DNA from: JBCCGI01 sp039029355
Lineage (GTDB): Bacteria; Planctomycetota; UBA1135; GCA-002686595
Assembly: GCA_039029355.1 (NCBI GenBank)
Contig: JBCCGI010000036.1
Span: 1-64,000 of the forward strand
Direction of reading: 5' to 3'
DNA length: 64,000 nt
In this document: positions 17,970-27,554 of the stretch, piece by piece
Layout: the number at the start of each line of letters is the position of its first letter
How positions within the stretch are numbered: position 1 is the stretch's first letter
The notes under the pieces: model-generated
What the model saw: the letters and a program-made list of their open reading frames with translations, nothing else
What the model was told of the DNA's origin: nothing
The model's database searches: none
Translations under genes and position numbers: made by a program

Positions 17970-18181
17970 GCTCTCTCCTTTTGGGCGGTCGGCGGGGGCG
18001 GTCGGCGGCGTGTTGGACGCTCGGCGGCTTTGGACGCTTGACCGCACGCGCGCCGGCGAGGACACATCCTACGACGCCCGCGGCCGGACGGCCCAGACCG
18101 GAGTGCCTAGCGGACAAACGGCGAGCGCGTAGGCTGGGAGTGGATCCCCGGCGCCTTCCCCCGCGCAGAAGAGACCGCAGC

Positions 18182-20698
18182 ATGCCCACCTTTGTCCCGC
18201 TCCTCCTGCTCGCTCCGCTCGCCCAGGACTGCCCGTCCGAGGTCGTCCACGTCGAGCTCGACGCCGGCGTCGCCGGTCCGCTCCTCTCGGCCCCGGACGG
18301 CGCGCCGGTGATCGGCGGCCCCTTCTCGCTCCTGGTCGACGGCGGGCCCGCCTCGTCGCCCGGAGTGCTGGCTCTGGGGCTCGCGGAGACGCCGACGTTC
18401 CTCCCGCAGCTCGGCGCCGTGCTCTATCCGTCGCTGCCGTTCCTTTCGTTTCCCTTCGCGACCGACGCGTCCGGCGCCTCACCCGCGCTGCTGGCGTTCG
18501 GCGCGCTCGATCCGGCGCTGTGCGGCACCGTGCTGATCTTCCAGGCGGCCGTGCTCGACGCCTCCGCGCCGGGCGGGGCGCGGGTCTCCAACGGCCTCCG
18601 CATGCGCGGAGGCGACGTGCGGAGCTCGTTCCTCCCCGCCGCCGCGTTCGTCGACGGAGCGCCGCGCGGGTTCGACGCCGGCGACTGGGACGGCGACGGG
18701 GTTGTGGACCTCGTGGCCGCGAACGCCTCCAACCTCGCGTGGCTGCGCGGCCTGGGCGAGGACCGCTTCGCACCCGAGGTCGTGATCCCCGCATCGGGCG
18801 ACCCCGCAGCGGTGCTCGGCGCGGACTTCGACGGCGACGGGCTCCTGGACCTCGCGACCGCGAGCGCGAGCTCGCCCTTCGCGGCGGCGGACCTGTTCGT
18901 GTTCGGCGGCGGCGGCGACGGGACCTTCGGCCCGGAGGTGCCCAGCGCGGCGTCCGCCGACGGCCCCGACGACCTGCGCGCGGCGGACTTCGACCTGGAC
19001 GGCGACCTCGACCTGGCGCTCTACGCGGTGGACGCGAACGAGACGATCGTGCTGCTGGGCGCCGGCGACCTGTCGTTCCCGACGCGCATGCTGCTCGACG
19101 CGCCGTCCACCGGCGACGGCATCGCGGTGGGAGACGTCGACGCCGACGGCGCGCCGGACATCGTCGCGGGTAGCCAGGGCGCGGACGCCGTTCGGCTCTT
19201 CCCGGGAGCCGGCGACGGCACGTTCCTGCCCGCGCTGACGGTGGGCGGCTTCTCCCAGCCACGCGACGTCGAGCTCGCCGACCTCGACGGCGACGGCACC
19301 GAGGATCTGATCGTGCTCCAGGGCGTCCCCGCTTCGGTCGCGACGAGCCTCGGCACTGGCGACGGCACCTTCGCCGCCCCCAGCGCACAGCCGTTCACCG
19401 GAGTGCCCACCGGGCTCGCCACGGGCGACTTCGACGGCGACGGAGCCCCCGACGCCGCCGCACAGACGTTCAACGACGGCGCGGTGATCCTGTTGGGCGC
19501 GGGCGACGGCACGCTGGGCGCCGCCGCCGTGCGCCGGACCTTCGCGGGGCCGTCCGCTTTCGGCGCGTTGGACGCGAACGGCGACGGGAACCTCGACCTC
19601 GGGCTGACCGCGTCGGGCGTGTTCGGCGTGCAGCTCCTGCTCGGCGACGGCGAGGGCGGCTTCGGCTCCTGGGAGTCGTTCCCCGCTGGGGACGTCGTCG
19701 CGGAGCACCTCGCGGGCGTCGACCTCAACCAGGACGGCGCGATCGATCTGGTGTCGACGCTGGGAGGGCCCGGACAGGCGGTGCTCGGCGTGCTCCTCGG
19801 CGCCGGCGACGGCACCTTTGCCGACCCGACCGAGACCGGCCTCCTCCCCGGCCTCGTCCGCCACCTGGCCACCGGTGACGTGACCGGCGACGGGATCCCG
19901 GACGTCGTGACGACGCAGTCCAACAACTTCGCCGTCCGCCAGACGGCGGGAGGCGGCGCCCTCGGCGCCGCGGTGGTCACCACGCTCGGCCCGGGCGTGG
20001 CGGCGACCGACTTCGCGCTGGGCGACCTCGACGGCGACGGACGCGCCGACGCGGCGGCGGCGATCTTCGACCGCGTCTCGGTCCTGCTCGCCCAGGCCGA
20101 CGGCACCTTCGCCGCGCCGCTCGCCGGACCGCCGCTCCCGGGGATCGCCTTGGCGGTGACGCTGGCCGACCTCGACCTCGACGGCCAGCTCGACGCCGCG
20201 GCGACGAGCTCGCCGGGCAACGTCTCGGCGCTGCTCGGCCTGGGCAACGGGGGCCTGGGGGCGCCCGAGTCGTTCGCCGTGGGCTCGACTCCGCTCGACG
20301 TTCAGGCCGGCGACCTCGACCTCGACGGCGTGCCCGACCTGGTCACGGCCGACTCCGACTCGGACAGCGCGAGCGTGCTGCTCGGCCTCGGCGCAGGCCT
20401 GTTCTCCCCCTCGGCCGCGGTCGCAACCGCCCCGGACCCGCAGGCGCTGCGCATCGCCGACCTCGACGGCGACGGCGCGCCGGACCTCCTTCTGGCGTGC
20501 AACAACGCCGACCTGCTGCAGCTCCTGCCCGGCGCCGGCGACGGCACCTTCGAGGCCCCGCGCTACTTCGCCGCCGCGGCCTCCCCCACCGCGCTGGTGA
20601 CCGCCCAGCTCGACGGCGACGGCAACCTCGACGTGGCGGTCGGGCAGGACACCGCGGATGAGGGCGTCGTGGTGCTGATCAGCTCGATCGGCGAGTAG
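18182..20698 (+). CDS. Secreted 14-repeat VCBS propeller protein with the shared module at its N-terminus
   Basis: This 838-residue protein has a short signal peptide (MPTFVPLLLLAPLAQ). Residues ~16-150 are a version of the module that is C-terminal in other proteins of the window (GALDPALCGTVLIFQAAVLDASAPGGARVSNGLRM). Fourteen VCBS/FG-GAP_3 units of about 45 residues then follow, each with an A-D-(L/F)-D-G-D-G-x-x-D loop and an L-L-G-x-G-D-G-T-F step. Fourteen units fit two seven-bladed propellers. The protein at 30910-33483 has the same order of parts and is a paralogue. Export to the surface is likely; partner unknown. Confidence 0.85.
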   Translation: MPTFVPLLLLAPLAQDCPSEVVHVELDAGVAGPLLSAPDGAPVIGGPFSLLVDGGPASSPGVLALGLAETPTFLPQLGAVLYPSLPFLSFPFATDASGASPALLAFGALDPALCGTVLIFQAAVLDASAPGGARVSNGLRMRGGDVRSSFLPAAAFVDGAPRGFDAGDWDGDGVVDLVAANASNLAWLRGLGEDRFAPEVVIPASGDPAAVLGADFDGDGLLDLATASASSPFAAADLFVFGGGGDGTFGPEVPSAASADGPDDLRAADFDLDGDLDLALYAVDANETIVLLGAGDLSFPTRMLLDAPSTGDGIAVGDVDADGAPDIVAGSQGADAVRLFPGAGDGTFLPALTVGGFSQPRDVELADLDGDGTEDLIVLQGVPASVATSLGTGDGTFAAPSAQPFTGVPTGLATGDFDGDGAPDAAAQTFNDGAVILLGAGDGTLGAAAVRRTFAGPSAFGALDANGDGNLDLGLTASGVFGVQLLLGDGEGGFGSWESFPAGDVVAEHLAGVDLNQDGAIDLVSTLGGPGQAVLGVLLGAGDGTFADPTETGLLPGLVRHLATGDVTGDGIPDVVTTQSNNFAVRQTAGGGALGAAVVTTLGPGVAATDFALGDLDGDGRADAAAAIFDRVSVLLAQADGTFAAPLAGPPLPGIALAVTLADLDLDGQLDAAATSSPGNVSALLGLGNGGLGAPESFAVGSTPLDVQAGDLDLDGVPDLVTADSDSDSASVLLGLGAGLFSPSAAVATAPDPQALRIADLDGDGAPDLLLACNNADLLQLLPGAGDGTFEAPRYFAAAASPTALVTAQLDGDGNLDVAVGQDTADEGVVVLISSIGE

Positions 20699-20801
20699 CC
20701 CGCGGCGTCGCGGTCCCGGGCGCCGCGGAGGACCGCCCACAGGGCGCGGAATCGCCGGGTTCGCGTTCGGTCCCCACGGCGGCGTACGTCTCTCTGTCGG
20801 G

Positions 20802-20821
20802 CCGGCGCACCGAGGCGCCGG
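20802..20821 (+). terminator. Weak hairpin downstream of the 14-repeat protein gene
   Basis: CCGGCGC (20802-20808) pairs with GCGCCGG (20815-20821) around a 6-nt loop, about 100 bp after the stop at 20698. No T tract follows. It is the only clear inverted repeat in this 203-bp gap, and its role is uncertain. Confidence 0.25.
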
Positions 20822-20901
20822 AGCCGAGGCCCCGCTGCACCCACGGCGGCGACGGGCCGGCTCCGGGTCCGGTCGCCGGCCTTCCAGAACACGAGCCCGG
20901 C

Positions 20902-21405
20902 ATGTCCTTCGTCTCTCTCGATATCCGCCGCCTGGTCGCCTGCCGCGACCCGCAGTGGCTGCTGGAAGTGCTGGCCGAAGGCGACCCGCTGGAGCTCGCC
21001 AACCAGTGCGCGGCGAGGCTGCGCCAGCGCGCGCTACCGCTCGCGCCGGCCGCGGTGGCGCAGCGGGCCCTCGCCTGCCTGGTCGACGCGGCGCGCGACT
21101 ACTCGCCCGACACGCCCTTCGACGCCTGGCTGGCGGCCTGCATCGACCGCGCGATCGACGACCTGCTCTCGCGCGGGCCGGACGCCGAGGCCATCGAGCG
21201 CTGCGTCGACCACGGGCTGAAGCGCGGCGAAACACGGCGCATGGCCGCGCGCCTCCAGGCGCTCGACCTGCGCTCGCGCTTCGCGCTGCTCGAGGTGCTG
21301 CTGCGCGGGGAGTCCATCGAGGACCACGCCGAGCGGCTCGGCCTGCCGCCGGAGCAGGTCCTGGCCGACCTGCGCCAGGTGCTGGGCACACTCCTGGCGA
21401 AGTAG
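20902..21405 (+). CDS. Small sigma-factor-like protein (degenerate ECF type)
   Basis: The 167-residue product has two helical blocks that resemble ECF sigma regions. Residues ~70-95 (DTPFDAWLAACIDRAIDDLLSR) recall region 2.3/2.4. Residues ~112-165 (LQALDLRSRFALLEVLLRGESIEDHAERLGLPPEQVLADLRQVLGTLL) have the helix-turn-helix spacing of region 4. The -10-binding part is poorly conserved and the RNAP-contact part is shortened, so it may be a diverged sigma factor or a sigma-like regulator. It converges on a genuine ECF sigma gene at 21452, only 46 bp away. I am moderately sure of the sigma relation and unsure of activity. Confidence 0.6.
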   Translation: MSFVSLDIRRLVACRDPQWLLEVLAEGDPLELANQCAARLRQRALPLAPAAVAQRALACLVDAARDYSPDTPFDAWLAACIDRAIDDLLSRGPDAEAIERCVDHGLKRGETRRMAARLQALDLRSRFALLEVLLRGESIEDHAERLGLPPEQVLADLRQVLGTLLAK

Positions 21406-21451
21406 CCCCGCGTCCCCCCGCAGCGAGCGCGGCGCGACGCGGTCGACGCAT

Positions 21452-22078
21452 CTAGTCCACGAGGATGTCGAGCCACTTGGCGAGCGTCGGCGCCAACCGC
21501 GCGAGCGCGCGCTTGCGTCGCATGCGCACGGCGTCGGCGCTCGGGAGGCCGACCTCCCGCGCGATGGCCTCGAAGCTCCAGCTCTTCAGGTCGTAGAGCT
21601 CGAGGATGCGCTGCTCCGCCTCGGGCAGGACGTTCAGCGTGATCTGCAGGGCGTGGCTGAAGTCCCTGTGCTCGACCTCCCCCAACCCGCCGGTCGTCGA
21701 CGGGTCCTGCCGGAACGAGTCCGCACCGGCCGGGCTGACGCGAACCGGCGAGCGGCCCGCGCGGCGGTAGCGGTCGATGCACAGCCCCCAGGCCGTCTTG
21801 AGGAGGTAGCCCCGCAGCGCCGAGGAGTCACGGAAGGTGGGAAGCCCGTCGCCCTCCCGCTGCAGCAGGCGCAGGCCGACCTCCTGCACCACGTCGCTGA
21901 CGCCGTTCTGGCGGTCGGGGAGCACCGAGCCGCGCCGCACGAGGATGGCGCGGATGGTGCGCGTCTCGTAGAGGAGCAGCTCGCCCAACGCCTCGCGGTC
22001 TCCCCGCTCTTGCCAGCGATGGAGCAGTCGGTCGCGCTCGTCCTGGTTCATGGTCGCGGAGCCGGTCGCGGCCCACAC
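21452..22078 (-). CDS. ECF-family RNA polymerase sigma factor
   Basis: This 208-residue protein has sigma region 2 at about 25-105, including DVVQEVGLRLLQ and LRGYLLKTAWGLCIDRYRR for -10 recognition and core binding. Region 4 is at about 148-200 (LNVLPEAEQRILELYDLKSWSFEAIAREVGLPSADAVRMRRKRAL), a complete helix-turn-helix. The GTG at 22078 is chosen because GGGAGGG lies 9 nt upstream, inside the end of the preceding gene; an ATG at 22051 is possible. It follows the metalloprotease gene by 6 bp, so the two should be cotranscribed and translationally coupled. No anti-sigma gene is adjacent. Confidence 0.85.
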   Translation of the reverse strand: MWAATGSATMNQDERDRLLHRWQERGDREALGELLLYETRTIRAILVRRGSVLPDRQNGVSDVVQEVGLRLLQREGDGLPTFRDSSALRGYLLKTAWGLCIDRYRRAGRSPVRVSPAGADSFRQDPSTTGGLGEVEHRDFSHALQITLNVLPEAEQRILELYDLKSWSFEAIAREVGLPSADAVRMRRKRALARLAPTLAKWLDILVD

Positions 22079-22084
22079 CTGAGT

Positions 22085-24673
22085 TTACCCTCCCGCGCCC
22101 ACCTGCATGTGGGCGTCGAGCGCGCGCTGGATCCGGGCCCGCGTTTCGCTGCGGTGGGCCTCGTCGTAGCCCCTCGCGGCGCCCCCATCGGCTCTCCCAT
22201 CGGCCGGCGACTCAAGCCGGTCCACGATGCGGCGTAGGCTGGCCCAGGCTTGGGCGCGTGCGTCCTGGGGCGCCGGTTCGTCGCCGTGCAGGAGGGCGAT
22301 GAGCTTCTTGGTGTGCTCGCGCTGCAGGGCGCGCCGGAAGGTCGCTGCGGCGCGCGCGGTGGCCTCGCTCGTCGGAGCTGGCTCGCTCCAGATGCGGTCC
22401 TCGAGGATCGCGAACAGGTCGGGCAGGGTCATCGGCTCCTGCCCCGCGTCGTGCTTCATCTCGGAGTTCAGGAGGCGCGTCAGGACGATGCCGTCGAACA
22501 GGTGGTCGAGGACACCGCGCTGCAACGCGAGGATGCGGTCGGTCAGCGGGTAGTCGACCTCGGCGCCGCGGCCCGGCGGCGTGCCCCAGTGGATCCAGCG
22601 TGAGGGAGCTAGCTTGCGGAGCAGCTCGGGCTCGAAGCAGAGGGTCGCCAGGTCGAAGACCTGGTCCGCCAGGAAGTCCAGCGCCGCGCGCTGCTTGGCG
22701 GCGGGCACCGGGGTCAGGGGATCGACCGCGTCCGGATCGCCCTTGTGGTTGCGCTCGACGTAGATCCCGCCGATGTACCGCAGCGCGCTTCGCAGAATGA
22801 GCCGGTCGTAGTCCGCCAGAAGCCCGTCGTAGCCGCGCCGCACGAGCCAGTACGCATCTCCCTCCCCAACCAGCGCGTCCGCCAGGTTGCGAAAGGCCTC
22901 CTGGTACTGCGCCGCGCGCTCGCGGAAGTAGTCGAGCGGCTCGTCGGTGTTGGAGTACGCCGTGCGTGGGTCCGGAGCGTGGATCCCCATGATGTCTTCA
23001 TCCGAGGCATAGGAGAGGGCCCGCTCGGTCCCGCGCGAGGCGATCCGCTGCAGGAAGGGTCGTTCCTCGTCGGGGCTGCTCGCCTCGGGGAAGGGGGTGT
23101 AGCCGTACTCGATGACCCAGCGGTCGTAGGGAACGACGTCGAGGTTGGTGACGAAGCGGGCCTCGTCTCCCTCGGGGGGCGTGGGCGACACGAACCAGCT
23201 GCCCATCCTGGACTGGGCCTCGCGCCGCACGTTGTGCCGCAAACCGAGCACGTGACCGATTTCGTGGCCCACGAGGAAGCGGAGCGTTTCGTCGCGGTAC
23301 TCCTTGGGGACCGGGTCGCCGGGCTTGGCGTCGCCGCGCGCGATCCTCGACAGCCACTCGAGTCTCAACTCGGACCGCATCTGACGGGCCAGGCTGCAGG
23401 TCGCGAAGTGCCGGCCCGCCGGCGCGAGGGAAGACGATGGCTCCTCGAGCGGCGCGATCTCCCAGCGGTAGTAGTGGGCGATGTTCTGCACCGCCAGGCT
23501 GTCGATCAGGACGTCGGCGTCCAGGATCTCGCCCGTGAGCGGATTCCTCTTCGAAGGACCGTAGCCGATGAACGGCCCGTCGTGGGCGCTGCTCCAGCGC
23601 ACGACGTGGTAGCGCAGGTCGGACGGATCCCACTCGGCGTCGTCGGGCATCTGGACGACCTCGATCGCGTTCTGGAAGCCGGCCTGCTCGAAGGCCTTGT
23701 TCCAGGCCAGGATCCCCTGCCGGATCGCGTCGCGGTACTCGTACGGCACCGTGTTCTCGATGTGGAACGTGATCGGCTTCTTCGGCGGCGACAGCGCCGC
23801 ATTCGGATCCGCCTTCTCGAGGTTCCAGCGCGTGATGTAGCGCCGGAACGGGGTCGGGGAGCTCCCGTTCCAGCTGTAGTCCTCCTGCGTTTCGACGAAG
23901 TAGCCCAGACGGTCGTCCGCGAGGCGCGGCCGGTACGACGACTCGTCGGGCAGCTCGAGGATCGAGGTCTTCACGCCGAGGTGGAGATTGCGGTAGTCCG
24001 GGACGGTGGGGATCGCCGTCTGCCAGTTCCCGTCGCCGCGAAAGTGGATCGCGGCGGTGATCTCGACGTTCTTGGGGAAGCTGCGTGCGTCGCGGATGTG
24101 GCTGGTGCCGGGGACGAGCGTGTAGTTCGAGCCCGGCGCGGCCCACGACAGCGTCTCGAGTCCCGCCAGGTTGGACGTCAGGAACGGCTCGAGGTCGATC
24201 AACACCGCCCCCGTCTCGGGATGGGTCGCTTCGATTTTGGCGCTCGCGAGGAGCGAATCGGGGAAGCTGTACTTCAGTGAGCGCTCGACCGGCGCCCCCG
24301 CGTCCGCCGTCACATGGGTGTTGAGCTGCACGAGGTCGACGTGCTGCCCCCGGCGCTCGAAGCGCGTGACCAGCGCGCGCCCGATCACGCCGGGCTGCAG
24401 GTAGCCAACCCCAGCGCCTTGGCTGACGGACTGGAAGAGGAGGTAGCTCCTGTCGAGGTGCTCCGGGGTGAGCGCGACGTACAGGTGCTCGTCTCCGCGG
24501 TAGAGATCGAGGAGACCCGGGAGCGCCTCGTGCCCTTCGATGGCCGCTTCGAAGGGCTCGGGCGTCGGGTCCGCTCGCTCTTGATGCGGGGGGGGGCTAC
24601 CGCCCGCGGAGGGGACGAAGCTCGGGACAAGCGGAAGCAACACGGCCGCGAGGGACCGGGGCAAGGAGATCAT
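22085..24673 (-). CDS. Exported zinc-dependent metalloprotease (DUF5117/DUF4953 type)
   Basis: This 862-residue protein begins with a signal peptide (MISLPRSLAAVLLPLVPSFVPS). The N-terminal half contains DUF5117-like sequence (LTPEHLDRSYLLFQSVSQGAGVG, later DRLGYFVE). The catalytic half holds the metzincin motif HEIGHVLGLRH. His470, His474 and His480 are the predicted zinc ligands and Glu471 the base. A WEI/QN segment precedes it and a Met-containing turn follows. It is longer than typical small metzincins, which is normal for this family. Peptide cleavage in periplasm or outside is expected; natural substrates are unknown. It overlaps functionally with the sigma gene 6 bp downstream. Confidence 0.85.
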   Translation of the reverse strand: MISLPRSLAAVLLPLVPSFVPSAGGSPPPHQERADPTPEPFEAAIEGHEALPGLLDLYRGDEHLYVALTPEHLDRSYLLFQSVSQGAGVGYLQPGVIGRALVTRFERRGQHVDLVQLNTHVTADAGAPVERSLKYSFPDSLLASAKIEATHPETGAVLIDLEPFLTSNLAGLETLSWAAPGSNYTLVPGTSHIRDARSFPKNVEITAAIHFRGDGNWQTAIPTVPDYRNLHLGVKTSILELPDESSYRPRLADDRLGYFVETQEDYSWNGSSPTPFRRYITRWNLEKADPNAALSPPKKPITFHIENTVPYEYRDAIRQGILAWNKAFEQAGFQNAIEVVQMPDDAEWDPSDLRYHVVRWSSAHDGPFIGYGPSKRNPLTGEILDADVLIDSLAVQNIAHYYRWEIAPLEEPSSSLAPAGRHFATCSLARQMRSELRLEWLSRIARGDAKPGDPVPKEYRDETLRFLVGHEIGHVLGLRHNVRREAQSRMGSWFVSPTPPEGDEARFVTNLDVVPYDRWVIEYGYTPFPEASSPDEERPFLQRIASRGTERALSYASDEDIMGIHAPDPRTAYSNTDEPLDYFRERAAQYQEAFRNLADALVGEGDAYWLVRRGYDGLLADYDRLILRSALRYIGGIYVERNHKGDPDAVDPLTPVPAAKQRAALDFLADQVFDLATLCFEPELLRKLAPSRWIHWGTPPGRGAEVDYPLTDRILALQRGVLDHLFDGIVLTRLLNSEMKHDAGQEPMTLPDLFAILEDRIWSEPAPTSEATARAAATFRRALQREHTKKLIALLHGDEPAPQDARAQAWASLRRIVDRLESPADGRADGGAARGYDEAHRSETRARIQRALDAHMQVGAGG

Positions 24674-24886
24674 TCGTGGGCGCTCGCTGTGGAACTCGGA
24701 GATCGCAACGGCCGCCCGGGGACCGGACGGAGCAAGTGCCTCCGAGAACGCTCCGGGCGATGGCAGCGAACAACAAAACCCGAGATACCCCGCGCGGAAC
24801 CGCCGACGGCGATCCTGGCCGAGGTCGACCCGCCCCGTCGCCGCCCCGCGGTTCCAGCGCCGGCCCGTTCGGGGCCGAGCTTCCCC

Positions 24887-25513
24887 CTACTCCTCCCGCA
24901 ACGTCGACGGCTGCGCGGGAAGCACGCGGCGGCGCGCCAGCGCGAGCCACGCGCGTGTCGACGTGGGCAGATCCCCCGCGAACTCGGCCTCGCGCAGCCA
25001 CACCAGCTCGAGGCTGGGCTCGATCGCGTCCGCCAGGTCGCGCGCGGAGCGGCGCGGGGGGCCGTGGTCGCGCTCGGGCCCCTCGGTGCTGCCCGCGATC
25101 GTGAACCAGCGGCCGCCGACCACGAGCTGCTTCGCGACGCGCGCTGCGAAGCGCGCGCGGTCCTCGGCGGCGTCGAAGACGTGCCACACCGCGCGGTCGA
25201 CGACCAGCTCGAACGGGCCGCCGTCGGGGTCCTCGGCGAGGAAGTCGTGCACGCGGAAGTCGACCGACGCGCCCGCCGCGGCGCCGCTTGCCCGCGCGCG
25301 CTCGATCGCCAGCGACGAGAGGTCGAGCGCGGTCACGTCGAAGCCGCGCTCGGCGAGCAACAGGGCGTTCGCCCCGGTGCCGCAGCCGATCTCGAGCACC
25401 CGGCAGGGTGCGATCTCGTCGCTGTCGAGGAGATCGACCAGATGCGGGTCGGGCTGTCCGGTGTCCCACGGCGTCTCGCCGGTCGCGTAGCGTTGATTCC
25501 AGTCGCGCGTCAT
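24887..25513 (-). CDS. Class I SAM-dependent methyltransferase
   Basis: This 208-residue soluble enzyme has the Rossmann-type methyltransferase motifs. Motif I is VLEIGCGTGANALLLAERG (about 38-56), followed by the acidic end of strand 2 (VTALDLSSLAIERA) and motif IV-like sequence (FELVVDRAVWHVF). The N-terminus (WNQRYATGETPWDTGQPDPHLV) resembles the thiopurine/tellurite-resistance TehB-like group. The substrate is not readable from the sequence. It is a single gene between the metalloprotease and the esterase-like gene; 213 bp separate it from the metalloprotease start, and nothing recognisable lies in that gap. Confidence 0.85.
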   Translation of the reverse strand: MTRDWNQRYATGETPWDTGQPDPHLVDLLDSDEIAPCRVLEIGCGTGANALLLAERGFDVTALDLSSLAIERARASGAAAGASVDFRVHDFLAEDPDGGPFELVVDRAVWHVFDAAEDRARFAARVAKQLVVGGRWFTIAGSTEGPERDHGPPRRSARDLADAIEPSLELVWLREAEFAGDLPTSTRAWLALARRRVLPAQPSTLREE

Positions 25514-25561
25514 GTGCGGAGGCTACCAGACCGGCGCGGACCGTTCCGGACCGCGGGGCTC

Positions 25562-27484
25562 TCAATCGGCGAGGCGCTCGAGCTCGGCCCGCGTGGGCTC
25601 GCGGGCAAAATCCGAGGGCCTGCGGACCCCGGCCAGCTTGAAGCCGCGCTTCCACCAGGTCCCCGAGCGGCCGAGGAAGGTCTCCGCGGAGGGGCCGAAG
25701 AGGCTCAGCTCGGCCCGGGCGGCGAGGGGCAGGAAGCCCACGAAGCCGAAGCGTCCGATCCCCGGAAGCGTGTCCCGCGCGGCGAGCTCGGCCCGGGCGC
25801 GTGCCTTGTGTTCGTACCCCTCCTCCCAGGGCTCCTTGACGGCGAGGAGCCCTTCGTCGACCCACACGATCGCGCGGTCGACGCCGGAGGCCTCCCCGGC
25901 GCTCGCGAGCGCCAGGAACGCGGCGACGCTCTCGCCGCGCCCGCCGAGCAGCCGGACGGCCGCCGAGCCGCGCGCGGCGAGGAGCTCGCGGCGGATGAGC
26001 CCCGCGCGGAAGGCGACGGACGTGGGGTTGTAGGCCCACGAGTAGCCCGCGTAGGACGCGTGGCGCCGCTCGTCGATCGGCGGATCCTCGGCCGGCAGCG
26101 GCACGGTGCGCACCTCGGCACCCGCGTCCGCGAGCCACGTGAGCCACTCCCGTTCGCTCCTTTCGCCTCCCGCGTAGACCACCACGACGCGGTCGACGCT
26201 CGGGCGGGCCGGTGGATCCTCGCCGAGCGGTCCGAGGAGCACCTCGAGCGCCGCGGGGAAGACGCACTCCCACTCCCGGAGGCTCGCCGGGCCCGCCGGG
26301 GCATGCACGTGGTGGTTGCGGGCCGACCACCAGCGGCGTACGGCCTCGGCGCCGCCCTCGTCCGCGGGGCGCGGGTGGGCCTCGGTGTACACCGTCAGCT
26401 CCTCGCGCGTGAGCGGAGCCAGCTCCTGCTCGACGATCGGCCCCTCGTGGCCGAGGCCCAGGTGCTCGTTGAACCAGCCGTACATCATCTCGCGCGCCGC
26501 GCGGTTGAAGTTGTGCGGGTACTCGGGCCAGCAGCGCGCCGTCACCCGATCCGCGGCGTCGTAGAGCGCGTAGAGGCGCTTGAGCTCCGGCAGCCCCTGC
26601 GTCTCGATGTCGATCGTCCAGTCGTCGGCGCCGCTCAGCGCGAGCGGCCGGGGAGCCATCAACGCCGCCAGCTCGACGTTGCCGGTACCGAGGCGCAGGT
26701 AGGGCGCGTTCTCGCAGATGCAGCCGCCCTGCATCCCGGTCGACACCATCACGGCCGGGAAGGCCGCGGCCGGGCGTTCGTCGACGGCGCACAAGAGGAA
26801 CGTCTGCGTGCCGCCGCCGCTCGCGCCGGTGACGCCGATGCGCTCGGGATCCACGTCGGGAAGCGACGCGAGGAAGTCGAGCGCGCGGATCGAGTTCCAC
26901 AGCTGCAGGCCGAGGAACGTGTGCCCGTCGCGCACGGCCGCGGCGTCGGTGAAGCCCTCGGCGTGCGCGATCGCGGTCGAGTCGGCGTACCCGACCATGT
27001 CGTAGTGGAAGACGACGCAGCCGAGGCGCGCGAGCTGGGCGCAGCGGGCCTGCAGCGGCCAGCGGTCGTTCCCCACTTCGTCGTCGAGCTCGGTGAAGCG
27101 GCCGTCGTGCCAGTGCCCGTGCGGGCTGAGCACCGCCGCGCGCGGCGCGTCCGCCGGCGCGCTTGGGCGGTAGAGGTTGCCGCTCACGTAGTGCCCCGGA
27201 AGGCTCGCGAAGAAGACCTCCGCGACGGTGTAGCCCTCGCGCTCGACGGCGCCGTGGATCACGGGTTGGAGCGCGGGGCGCTCGGGCAGCGGCCACAGCC
27301 CGGCGGCCACGAGCACCTGCCGGCGCAGCGCGGCGCGTCGGGCCTCCCAGGCCGCGCGCGTCGCGGGGGGATCGAACGGGTGGTAGGAGTCGAGCGTGAT
27401 GCGCTCGGGGAGCACCGGATCCTGACCCGAGGCGGGAGCGGCGGCGACGAGCAGAGCGGCGCAAAGCCCGAGAGCGCGGAGCAT
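25562..27484 (-). CDS. Secreted acetyl-xylan-esterase-like protein, two alpha/beta-hydrolase domains
   Basis: The 640-residue protein has a signal peptide (MLRALGLCAALLVAAAPASGQ). The N-terminal domain (about 45-380) carries a complete serine hydrolase set: Ser222 in GVTGASGGGTQTF, Asp287 or Asp288 (LSGADDWT) and His324 (EYPHNFN). Segments such as VLSPHGHWHDG match acetyl-xylan esterase/cephalosporin-C deacetylase relatives. The second domain (about 400-640) is hydrolase-like, but its nucleophile region reads GGRGESVAAF and seems inactive. This two-domain layout is common in planctomycetes. It should deacylate a carbohydrate ester; the natural substrate is not proved. Confidence 0.8.
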   Translation of the reverse strand: MLRALGLCAALLVAAAPASGQDPVLPERITLDSYHPFDPPATRAAWEARRAALRRQVLVAAGLWPLPERPALQPVIHGAVEREGYTVAEVFFASLPGHYVSGNLYRPSAPADAPRAAVLSPHGHWHDGRFTELDDEVGNDRWPLQARCAQLARLGCVVFHYDMVGYADSTAIAHAEGFTDAAAVRDGHTFLGLQLWNSIRALDFLASLPDVDPERIGVTGASGGGTQTFLLCAVDERPAAAFPAVMVSTGMQGGCICENAPYLRLGTGNVELAALMAPRPLALSGADDWTIDIETQGLPELKRLYALYDAADRVTARCWPEYPHNFNRAAREMMYGWFNEHLGLGHEGPIVEQELAPLTREELTVYTEAHPRPADEGGAEAVRRWWSARNHHVHAPAGPASLREWECVFPAALEVLLGPLGEDPPARPSVDRVVVVYAGGERSEREWLTWLADAGAEVRTVPLPAEDPPIDERRHASYAGYSWAYNPTSVAFRAGLIRRELLAARGSAAVRLLGGRGESVAAFLALASAGEASGVDRAIVWVDEGLLAVKEPWEEGYEHKARARAELAARDTLPGIGRFGFVGFLPLAARAELSLFGPSAETFLGRSGTWWKRGFKLAGVRRPSDFAREPTRAELERLAD

Positions 27485-27554
27485 GCGCGCATCGTACCGC
27501 CCCCGCCGAGGCGCGCGCGTGTGGCGGCCTCGGCGGGAGCCGTGGAGGTCGCGG

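Noticed and set aside
18479..21451. 990-residue minus-strand frame opposite the 14-repeat protein and the sigma-like gene
   Set aside because: Repetitive Val/Ala/Arg-rich sequence mirrors the plus-strand repeats; the plus strand has signal peptide and VCBS units.
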